The translations under genes were made by a program, and so were the position numbers. From Puniceicoccales bacterium (GTDB taxonomy: Bacteria; Verrucomicrobiota; Verrucomicrobiae; Opitutales; LL51): DNA of 5,903 bases. Under the pieces are notes generated by a model. The model had not been told where the DNA came from and ran no database searches. It saw only the letters and a program-made list of their open reading frames with translations. Location of the stretch: the NCBI GenBank assembly GCA_031259625.1, contig JAIRLG010000023.1, positions 1 to 5,903 on the forward strand, given 5' to 3'. Position 1 is the first letter of the stretch; every line of letters starts with the position of its first letter. Below, in pieces: positions 1 to 5,903 of the stretch.

Positions 1-1740
<1,740 letters not shown>

Positions 1741-1768
1741 GAGCCCCACAGCTAATCGAAAAACGCCA

Positions 1769-1834
1769 CCAAGACGAGCCTTTATCCAAATGTCCCGGGA
1801 TGGGCCTTAAATACCCCAAGACCAGCCTTTATCC
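1769..1834. repeat. Pair of 19-bp direct repeats upstream of glgB
   Basis: ccaagacgagcctttatcc at 1769-1787 and ccaagaccagcctttatcc at 1816-1834 differ at one base, with start-to-start spacing of 47 bp. On the glgB strand they read GGATAAAGGC followed by C/G and then GTCTTGG, and they end about 30 bp before the glgB start codon. The position fits a duplicated regulator site or a local duplication of leader sequence. No convincing -35/-10 pair was recognised around them, so the regulatory reading is inference. Confidence 0.6.
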
Positions 1835-1945
1835 GACGGCGGGCCTCTTCTGAAATCCATCCCTTATCCCTCCTCTCTTCCGCCTCTTCCCCCTTCTGCC
1901 CTACCTCCGATGGGCCATTTCCGGTTTTTTAAAAAAATGGAGGCT

Positions 1946-1992
1946 GGTATCAGCTGAAAAATCGGTATCAGCTGAGGGCCAGTATCAGGTGA
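1946..1992 (+). repeat. Three iteron-like 12-bp tandem repeats
   Basis: GGTATCAGCTGA occurs at 1946-1957 and 1964-1975, and a third copy, AGTATCAGGTGA (two mismatches), at 1981-1992. Starts are spaced 18 and 17 bp. Each perfect copy contains the 8-bp palindrome TCAGCTGA. The array ends ten bases before copy A of the 96-nt element. It may be a protein-binding array or simply slippage-generated tandem repetition; nothing in the window names a binding protein. Confidence 0.7.
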
Positions 1993-2001
1993 AGGCCAAT
2001 C

Positions 2002-2097
2002 TTTGGCTCGCTGTCTTTGCAGGGATGAAAAGTTTCCTTTTCATCCCTGGTGCTCGCTCCGCGAGCGAGCCCTTCGGGCTCCAAAGACAGCGAGCAC
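2002..2097 (+). repeat. 96-nt multi-hairpin intergenic element, copy A
   Basis: Structured repeat found three times here (2002-2097, 3049-3144, 5808-5903), each 96 nt and in the same orientation. Visible pairing in this copy: an outer 14-bp stem GCTCGCTGTCTTTG (2006-2019) with CAAAGACAGCGAGC (2082-2095); a perfect 13-bp hairpin CAGGGATGAAAAG (2020-2032), loop tttc, partner 2037-2049; an 8-bp hairpin GCTCGCTC (2052-2059), loop cgc, partner 2063-2070; and a competing 6-bp hairpin GAGCCC (2067-2072), loop ttc, partner 2076-2081. It lies between the 3' end of the pyrophosphatase-like gene and the 5' side of glgB, both on the minus strand. No poly-T tract follows, so it is not a classical Rho-independent terminator. 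I do not recognise it as REP, ERIC or another named family. Confidence 0.93.
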
Positions 2098-2262
2098 CCC
2101 GGCCCCCATCTCCCCAGTGCCCTCTCCTGGCCCCCATCTCTCCAGTGCCGATTCCTCGAGGCTTGTGAAATTTTGTGATTTCTCGAGGGCTTGGGAAACT
2201 TTCCGATCCCTCGAGGCTTCTTTCTTATTCCTTGGGTTTTTGGAATTTTCTATTGCTGATGC
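2098..2262 (+). repeat. Repetitive 3' flank of copy A, related to the copy B flank
   Basis: Sequence after the 96-nt element resembles 3145-3356. It holds two degenerate copies of a unit beginning GGCCCCCATCTC (2101 and 2130), then spaced copies of a CTCGAGGCTT-like motif (near 2155, 2182 and 2210), and ends with ttctattgctgatgc (2248-2262), which recurs at 2285-2299. Copy B's flank carries about 45 bp extra near its start. No coding sequence is evident; together with the element this forms a duplicated module of roughly 270 bp. Confidence 0.75.
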
Positions 2263-2286
2263 CGATTCCTGAGGGCTGGAGATCTT

Positions 2287-2733
2287 CTATTGCTGATGCT
2301 CGCCTTCGCCGTTCGGGAAGCGTCTCAGTAGAACGGCCCGCATGGGGCCGTGGTTCAGCATTTTCAGAGCGGTTCGGATGTTTTCCTCCGTGCAATCCAC
2401 CAAGACCTTCACCTCGGAATCCCTTTTCTCCCGGTCGATGCTGCAGAGGACGCCGACGACGTGGTGGCCCTGCAGGTTTTTGCGGTGATCCTGCATGCCG
2501 ATGCGATGGTCCTGCGGATCTCCACGATGGCTCTGTAGGTCTCCCAGGAAGACATCGATGCCCTCGCCATCCTGGGACTGCGTCCCGTTGATGAAGCCGT
2601 AGTCCATCGGATAGATAAGTTGGGGAAAGCGCGGATGCGAAGATCCTTTGGGCCGGTCGATGCTCAGGCCATTCCTCTCGATCAATACCTCCAGGACTTG
2701 GAAAAATTCCTCCGGATTCTGAGAAGTCTCCAT
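2287..2733 (-). CDS. Small inorganic-pyrophosphatase-family protein with a His-rich heptapeptide insert
   Basis: Likely hydrolyses pyrophosphate to phosphate in the cytoplasm. The 148-residue protein carries IDRPKGSSHPRFP (25-37), the soluble-PPase-like YPMDYGFINGT (41-51), the acidic metal-site motif DGEGIDVFLGDL (55-66), REKRDSEVKVL (101-111, with E107 and K109 at probable active-site positions) and GPMRAVLLRR (129-138). From memory this matches a short bacterial 'inorganic pyrophosphatase' family of about 115-135 residues rather than the longer E. coli-type Ppa, so no symbol is assigned. Two oddities: residues 66-93 are four heptads built on xQxHR, where relatives have a short loop, and the tail after residue 138 comes from intergenic repeat sequence. 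The ATG at 2731-2733 is preferred over a TTG at 2823 that would add 30 non-conserved residues; neither has a good Shine-Dalgarno. It is divergent from uppS. Enzyme activity is inferred. Confidence 0.85.
   Translation of the reverse strand: METSQNPEEFFQVLEVLIERNGLSIDRPKGSSHPRFPQLIYPMDYGFINGTQSQDGEGIDVFLGDLQSHRGDPQDHRIGMQDHRKNLQGHHVVGVLCSIDREKRDSEVKVLVDCTEENIRTALKMLNHGPMRAVLLRRFPNGEGEHQQ
2455..2538 (-). repeat. 21-bp tandem repeat coding four heptapeptides in the pyrophosphatase-like protein
   Basis: Read on the minus strand, four in-phase 21-bp units encode LQSHRGD, PQDHRIG, MQDHRKN and LQGHHVV (residues 66-93). The invariant core is Q-x-H, followed by Arg in three of four units, so this loop is rich in His and Arg. 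The insert sits directly after the DGEGIDVFLG metal-site motif and before the VVGVLCSID strand, which places it in a surface loop at the edge of the active site. Confidence 0.85.
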
Positions 2734-3048
2734 GCTGTTTTCGTGTCGTTCCAGGACTCGCGTGTCTCTAAAATTCCACCGCCCGTACGCCTTTAGGGTA
2801 GACGCTCTTGGCCTTTGCGACAAGCCGAAAGGAGGGGCTTTGAGGCGGTGAGACTCTGGCAGAAGGAGTTTCGAAGTGGTGGAGCCGTGGCGGGAGGAGC
2901 TTTGAAGTGGTAGGGCTCTGACAAAAGGAATTTCGAAATGATGGAGCTTTGGCGGAGGGAACTTCGGGACGGTGGGACTTTGGCGGAAGGGACTTTGAAA
3001 GGACTAGGCCATGGCGGAAAGGGCTTCGAGGGGCTGAAGGCCGGTGTC
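2734..3048. other. Upstream region of the pyrophosphatase-like gene, no gene seen
   Basis: The first part (2734-2823) is non-repetitive and should contain the promoter and leader of the minus-strand gene, although no hexamers are obvious. The rest is the 31-bp minisatellite. Long open frames cross it on the minus strand (about 145 codons in two frames), but they translate the repeat and the palindromic element and show no conserved domain, so they are not called as genes. Confidence 0.55.
2824..3044 (+). repeat. Minisatellite: seven degenerate units of 31 bp
   Basis: Units begin at 2824, 2859, 2890, 2921, 2952, 2983 and 3014. Units 2-6 are exactly 31 bp, unit 1 is 35 bp because of extra G bases, and unit 7 merges into the sequence before copy B. 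The units run roughly gcggaaggg-a-ctttgaa-g-ggt-ggactttg, with many transitions between purines and between pyrimidines. The plus strand is strongly purine-biased (G/A). Because 31 is not a multiple of three, the array is unlikely to be selected as coding sequence. Confidence 0.9.
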
Positions 3049-3144
3049 TTTGGCTCGCTGTCTTTGCAGGGATGAAAAGTTTTCTTTTCATCCCTGGTGC
3101 TCGCTTCGCGAGCGAGCCCTTCGGGCTCCAAAGACAGCGAGCAC
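3049..3144 (+). repeat. 96-nt multi-hairpin intergenic element, copy B
   Basis: Differs from copy A at only two of 96 positions. One lies in the loop of the 13-bp hairpin (tttt instead of tttc; hairpin 3067-3096). The other changes the innermost pair of the second hairpin from C-G to T-G, which would still pair as U-G in RNA. The outer stem (3053-3066 with 3129-3142) is unchanged. This copy lies between two divergently transcribed genes, so here it cannot serve as a 3' terminator for either; that argues for a mobile or regulatory element rather than a simple terminator. Confidence 0.93.
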
Positions 3145-3356
3145 CCCGGACAGCGAATATCTCGGCCCCTCTCCATCTCTTGGCCCCCATTTCCTCGGCC
3201 CCCATCTCCCCAGTGCCCTCTCTCGACCCTCATCTTCCCGGCGCCGATTCCTCGGGGCTTGTGAAATTTTGTGATTTCTCGAAGGCTTGAGGAACTTTCC
3301 GATCCCTTGAGGTTTCTTTCTTATTCCTCGGGTTTTTGGAATTTTCTATCGCTGAC
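3145..3356 (+). repeat. Repetitive 3' flank of copy B, related to the copy A flank
   Basis: Contains several GGCCCCCAT-type units (about 3163-3215), then a stretch nearly identical to the copy A flank from gattcctcg through cttgtgaaattttgtgattt (about 3246-3278), and ends with ttctatcgctgac (3344-3356), related to the repeat near 2248. Compared with copy A's flank it has about 45 bp more and scattered substitutions, so these flanks have diverged more than the two 96-nt elements themselves (two differences in 96). Confidence 0.75.
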
Positions 3357-3396
3357 GGCTGATTCGCCGAGAGGTCGCTGGGGGAGGAAGGATTTG

Positions 3397-3460
3397 AAGC
3401 CTTGAAATGGGGAGTGACTTAAAGCCTCGAAATGGGGAATGATTGCCTTGAAATACCCCG
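3397..3460 (+). repeat. 24-25-bp direct repeats just upstream of uppS
   Basis: aagccttgaaatggggagtg (start of unit 3397-3421) and aagcctcgaaatggggaatg (start of unit 3422-3445) are adjacent near-identical units, followed by a partial third unit ccttgaaataccccg (3446-3460). The array ends 27 bp before the uppS start codon, so it lies in the probable promoter or 5' leader of the operon. Whether it binds a regulator or is another slippage product cannot be told from the sequence. Confidence 0.65.
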
Positions 3461-3487
3461 AAGCCTCCGCTCAATGGGCGGCCGTTT

Positions 3488-4198
3488 ATGGATTCCATCG
3501 GGCCCATTCCGCTGCACGTCGGTCTCATCATGGACGGCAATGGTCGCTGGGCGGAACGGCGGGGGAAGCCGCGGCTCTATGGCCACCGGAGGGGGGCGGA
3601 AAATGTCCGGCGCATCGTGACCCATGCCCAGTCCCTGGGCATCCGCTTCCTGACCCTCTACGCCTTTTCACTCGAGAACAACAGGCGGCCGGCGGCGGAG
3701 GTCGACGGTCTCCTGTCGCTCTTCGAGCTCTACACGCGGCGCTGGCTGGCCCAGCTCCTGGAGCGAGGAATCCGCATCCGCCTGATCGGAGATGTGGAGG
3801 CCCTGCGGCCGTCGACGGCCCGGGCCCTGCGGCAGCTGGAGGAGGAGTCGCGAAAGGGGGAGCGGATGACGGTGATTCTGGCCGCCAACTACGGAGGCCG
3901 GGACGAGGTTCTGCGGGCCATTCGGCGTCTTTGGCAGTCCGGCGCAACGGAGGGGCCGATCCGTTGGGAGGATTTTGAGAAATTCCTGGACACCGCCGGT
4001 ATTCCGGATCCAGATCTCATCCTGCGCAGCTCAGGCGAGATGCGGCTGAGCCACTTTTTGCCGTTGCAGTCCGTCTATTCGGAACTTTATTTCCCCTCCG
4101 TTCTATGGCCGGACTTCAGCGAAAGGGATCTGGACGAAGCCGTGGCCATTTACCGCCGTCGCCGGAGGCGGTTTGGGCGATTGGAGGGCCGGGAATGA
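3488..4198 (+). CDS. uppS: Isoprenyl transferase, undecaprenyl diphosphate synthase family
   Basis: Cis-prenyltransferase that condenses isopentenyl diphosphate onto farnesyl diphosphate to give the C55 carrier lipid precursor used for peptidoglycan and other surface polymers. It acts in the cytosol at the membrane. At 236 residues it is close to the usual 230-255. Signatures: HVGLIMDGNGRWAERRGKPR with catalytic D16 (E. coli D26), GHRRGAENVRR, LTLYAFSLENNRRP, ANYGGRDE (133-140), DPDLILR (174-180), R186 in GEMRLS, E199 and LWPDF. Several normally near-invariant positions differ: N65 where E. coli has W75, S182 for Gly, and HFLPLQ (189-194) for NFLLWQ. Diphosphate- and metal-binding residues are kept. 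The ATG at 3488 is the natural start, close before the catalytic motif; no strong Shine-Dalgarno is visible. First gene of the uppS-cdsA-rsmI cluster. Chain length of the product is inferred. Confidence 0.95.
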   Translation: MDSIGPIPLHVGLIMDGNGRWAERRGKPRLYGHRRGAENVRRIVTHAQSLGIRFLTLYAFSLENNRRPAAEVDGLLSLFELYTRRWLAQLLERGIRIRLIGDVEALRPSTARALRQLEEESRKGERMTVILAANYGGRDEVLRAIRRLWQSGATEGPIRWEDFEKFLDTAGIPDPDLILRSSGEMRLSHFLPLQSVYSELYFPSVLWPDFSERDLDEAVAIYRRRRRRFGRLEGRE

Positions 4199-4205
4199 GC
4201 GAGAG

Positions 4206-5084
4206 GTGAGAGAGAGAATCGGAAGTTTTTGCGTCCTGTGGCTGGTGGTTCTGGGTGTACTGGCTCTAGGGGGCGTGGCCGGTGGGGTGCTGCTGCTCCT
4301 GCTGGCCTCGCTGCTGACCCAGTACGAGCTCTGCCAACTCTGCCGTAAGGCCGGTTACGAGCCCTACCTTTGGCACTGCCTGGGCTATGGGCTGCTGATG
4401 CTGCTCCTGGCCTATTTCCCACCGGCCCCGATGGGTGGAGTGGAGGCGGCGATGGTGGTTTTCGTCTGTGCCCTGATCGAGACGACCTTCTATGCCTTTT
4501 CCAAAAGGGAACCGCGGGCCATCATCGGAAGCCTGGTGTCGACGGTCTGCAACCTGGTCTACCTGCCCCTGATGTTCACCTTCCCCCTCGCGATGTTGCG
4601 GGACTGGTCGTCGAGGGGAGAGGCCGGAAGGGCCCTCGCCTGCCTCCTGTGGATCATCGCCGTGGCCAAGTTCAGCGATGTGGGCGGGCTCTGCGTCGGC
4701 TCCCTCTGCGGCGGACAAAAACTGGCCCCGCAGCTGAGTCCGGCCAAGACGCGCTGGGGACTGGTCGGAGGCGTGATCCTCGCCCCTCTGCTCGTCGGCC
4801 TGGGCGGCCGGCTGCTCTTCGCCTCCTTTTTTCCGAAAAATTTCTCGCCGCTCCGGGCCCTGCTGCTGGCGGTTTTCATCGCGCTGATCGCCGCCTTTTC
4901 CGACCTCGTGGAATCCACGGTCAAACGCCTGGCCCAGGTGAAGGATTCCGGAAAGCTCATCCCGGGCATCGGGGGGATTTTCGACCTGACCGACAGCCTG
5001 ATCCTGGCGCTGCCGGTGGGGGTCCTGTACTTCCACTACGGGGAAAAGCTAGCCCCCGTCCTGCGGGCGTGGGGGCTCTTCTGA
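4206..5084 (+). CDS. cdsA: Phosphatidate cytidylyltransferase (CDP-diacylglycerol synthase)
   Basis: Integral membrane enzyme that makes CDP-diacylglycerol and pyrophosphate from phosphatidic acid and CTP, the branch point of phospholipid synthesis. The 292-residue protein has about eight hydrophobic segments (near 7-22, 24-38, 61-76, 82-96, 104-122, 140-156, 188-208, 213-231 and 265-280). Family motifs: KFSDVGGLCVGSLCGG (155-170), LSPAKTRWGLVGG (177-189, where KTxEG is usual) and the C-terminal signature STVKR (237-241), KD (246-247) and PGIGGIFDLTD (253-263); Ile255 replaces the His of the E. coli-type HGG. The start is uncertain. The GTG at 4206, seven bases after the uppS stop, gives a typical short N-terminus (RERIGSF) before the first membrane segment. 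A TTG at 4173, four bases after a GGAGG, would overlap uppS and add 11 residues. Translational coupling with uppS is likely. Confidence 0.94.
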   Translation: MRERIGSFCVLWLVVLGVLALGGVAGGVLLLLLASLLTQYELCQLCRKAGYEPYLWHCLGYGLLMLLLAYFPPAPMGGVEAAMVVFVCALIETTFYAFSKREPRAIIGSLVSTVCNLVYLPLMFTFPLAMLRDWSSRGEAGRALACLLWIIAVAKFSDVGGLCVGSLCGGQKLAPQLSPAKTRWGLVGGVILAPLLVGLGGRLLFASFFPKNFSPLRALLLAVFIALIAAFSDLVESTVKRLAQVKDSGKLIPGIGGIFDLTDSLILALPVGVLYFHYGEKLAPVLRAWGLF

Positions 5085-5099
5085 GCGGGGATCAGGGAG

Positions 5100-5783
5100 A
5101 TGGCCGCCGGCATCCTCTACGTCGTCGCGACGCCCATCGGGCATCTGGGGGATCTCTCGCTGCGGGCGCTGGAGGTTTTGAAGAGCTGCGAGGTACTGGC
5201 CTGCGAGGATTCCCGCGTCAGTTCCCGTCTGCTGACCCGTTACAAGCTCTCCCGTCCGCTGAGGCTCTACAATGCCGCCCATGAGATCCGCCATACGGCT
5301 CTGTTGCTGAAGAAATTGAGGCTGGGGAAGAACGTGGCCCTGATCAGCGATGCCGGAACGCCCAACCTGAGCGACCCGGGCTTTCGCCTGGTGCGGGCCT
5401 GCCGGAAGGAGGGTATCGCCGTCCTGCCCGTTCCGGGGGCCAGTGCCGCGGTGGCGGCCCTCTCGGTTAGCGGCCTTCCCAGCGACTCCTTCCTTTTCCT
5501 GGGCTTCCTGCCCCCTAAATCGAGGCGGGAAGTCTTTTTGCGGTACGATGATTGCCCCCATACGCTCATCTTCTACGAGGCCTGCCACCGCATCGAGCGC
5601 TTTCTCTCGGAGGCCCGGGAGATTTGGGGCGATGGCCGCTGGGCCTGCGTGGCCCGGGAGATGACGAAGCTGCACGAAACCTATATCACCCGCCCTCTGG
5701 GGGAAATCTGCGAGGAAAAACTCTACCTGCCGGCCAGGGGCGAGTTCACCGTCCTCGTCGCCAATGCCCGCTTCAGGCTCTAG
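5100..5783 (+). CDS. rsmI: 16S rRNA (cytidine-1402-2'-O)-methyltransferase
   Basis: SAM-dependent tetrapyrrole-methylase-fold enzyme that 2'-O-methylates C1402 in the decoding centre of 16S rRNA. The full set of RsmI motifs is visible: ILYVVATPIGHLGDLSLRAL (5-24; His where Asn is usual in TPIGN), ACEDSR (34-39), LISDAGTPNLSDPGFRLV (81-98), PVPGASAA (110-117), GLPSD and GFLPPKSRR (125-143), TLIFYEACHR (155-164), AREMTKLHET (185-194) and RGEFTVLV (213-220). At 227 residues it is shorter than the 286-residue E. coli protein: it stops after the catalytic core and lacks the C-terminal helical extension. The ATG at 5100 follows the cdsA stop by 15 bases, with purine-rich ggggatcagggag directly upstream as a plausible ribosome-binding site. 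It is the last gene of the cluster; copy C of the 96-nt element starts 24 bases after its stop. Confidence 0.96.
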   Translation: MAAGILYVVATPIGHLGDLSLRALEVLKSCEVLACEDSRVSSRLLTRYKLSRPLRLYNAAHEIRHTALLLKKLRLGKNVALISDAGTPNLSDPGFRLVRACRKEGIAVLPVPGASAAVAALSVSGLPSDSFLFLGFLPPKSRREVFLRYDDCPHTLIFYEACHRIERFLSEAREIWGDGRWACVAREMTKLHETYITRPLGEICEEKLYLPARGEFTVLVANARFRL

Positions 5784-5807
5784 GGAGCTGGAATCTTGGG
5801 TCTGTCG

Positions 5808-5903
5808 TTTGGCTCGCTGTCTTTGCCGGGATGAAAAGTTCCCTTTTCATCCCGGGTGCTCGCTCCGCGAGCGAGCCCTTTGGGCTCCAAAGACAGCGAG
5901 CAC
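5808..5903 (+). repeat. 96-nt multi-hairpin intergenic element, copy C (ends at window edge)
   Basis: Differs from copy A at four of 96 positions. Two are compensatory: the second base pair of the 13-bp hairpin is C5827-G5854 here and A2021-T2048 in copy A. The other two fall in loops (ttcc for tttc, and ttt for ttc in the third hairpin). The outer 14-bp stem is unchanged (5812-5825 with 5888-5901). It begins 24 bases downstream of rsmI, so in this position it could form the 3' end of the operon transcript. Whether the related 3' flank follows is not visible. Confidence 0.93.

Larger units (their letters stand above)
1741..2001. other. glgB upstream intergenic region, no gene seen
   Basis: No credible coding sequence was seen. 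Besides the direct-repeat pair and the iteron-like repeats listed separately, it contains a nearly uninterrupted pyrimidine tract on the plus strand (about 1861-1909, purine-rich on the glgB mRNA strand) and a T6/A7 tract at 1925-1937 that could bend DNA. The glgB promoter must lie in or near this stretch, but no hexamer pair stands out. Short open frames here lack ribosome-binding sites and recognisable motifs. Confidence 0.55.

Noticed and set aside
2002..2097. tRNA or other known small RNA, because of the cloverleaf-like shape
   Set aside because: Stem lengths (14 and 13 bp), absence of a TTC-type arm, anticodon arm and CCA end, and tiny 3-nt loops do not match tRNA; no known RNA family was recognised.
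2003..2272. Short plus-strand frames across copy A (and similar ones at 3044-3274 across copy B)
   Set aside because: The shared peptide beginning LARCLCRDEKF is simply the 96-nt element read through; conservation follows from the repeat and is better explained by the hairpin structure.
2768..3233. Two overlapping minus-strand open frames of about 145 codons
   Set aside because: They translate the 31-bp minisatellite and the palindromic element; the peptides are Ser/Pro-rich and repetitive, and two frames stay open at once because stop codons are rare in the repeat.
1741..3487. CRISPR array
   Set aside because: The repeats are contiguous or degenerate with no regular unique spacers, and no cas genes are present.
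4266..5036. Minus-strand open frame of 256 codons opposite cdsA
   Set aside because: It is a shadow of the cdsA coding sequence in another frame; low-complexity Gln/Glu/Gly-rich translation without domain motifs.
5808..5903. Copy C as a Rho-independent terminator of the uppS-cdsA-rsmI operon
   Set aside because: Strong hairpins are present, but no T-run follows the stems, and copy B sits between divergent genes where a terminator makes little sense. A 3'-end role at this copy remains possible but is not called.

Overview
The window looks like a piece of bacterial chromosome from a GC-rich genome. The genes are compact housekeeping genes. The intergenic stretches are unusually long and packed with several unrelated families of short tandem and palindromic repeats. 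The branching enzyme and the pyrophosphatase-like protein have a flavour I associate with the PVC group (Verrucomicrobiota/Chlamydiota). A GC-rich verrucomicrobial lineage such as the acidophilic methanotrophs would fit, but that is a guess from memory and not something the sequence proves.

Layout. Positions 1-1740 (minus strand) hold the first 580 codons of glgB, the glycogen branching enzyme; its 3' end lies outside the window. Positions 1741-2286 are non-coding and contain, in order, a 19-bp direct repeat upstream of glgB, a pyrimidine-rich tract, three 12-bp iteron-like repeats, and the first copy (A) of a 96-nt multi-hairpin element with a repetitive 3' flank. Positions 2287-2733 (minus) encode a small inorganic-pyrophosphatase-family protein with a histidine-rich heptapeptide expansion. 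Positions 2734-3487 are a 754-bp divergent intergenic region with a seven-unit 31-bp minisatellite, copy B of the 96-nt element with a flank related to that of copy A, and a 24-25-bp repeat just before the next gene. Positions 3488-5783 (plus) form a tight cluster uppS-cdsA-rsmI. Positions 5808-5903 hold copy C of the element, which reaches the window edge.

How the genes work together. UppS makes the C55 lipid carrier precursor for peptidoglycan and CdsA makes CDP-diacylglycerol for phospholipids. Both release pyrophosphate, so the divergently transcribed pyrophosphatase-like gene is a plausible metabolic partner, although co-regulation is only inferred. RsmI modifies 16S rRNA and appears to be carried along in the lipid operon. 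GlgB belongs to glycogen storage and is probably unrelated in function.

The most notable item is the 96-nt element. There are three copies of exactly equal length in 5.9 kb, all intergenic and in one orientation, and every difference between copies falls in a loop, is a compensatory base-pair swap, or preserves pairing as G-U. This points to a structured RNA or a structure-dependent mobile repeat that I do not recognise as a named family.
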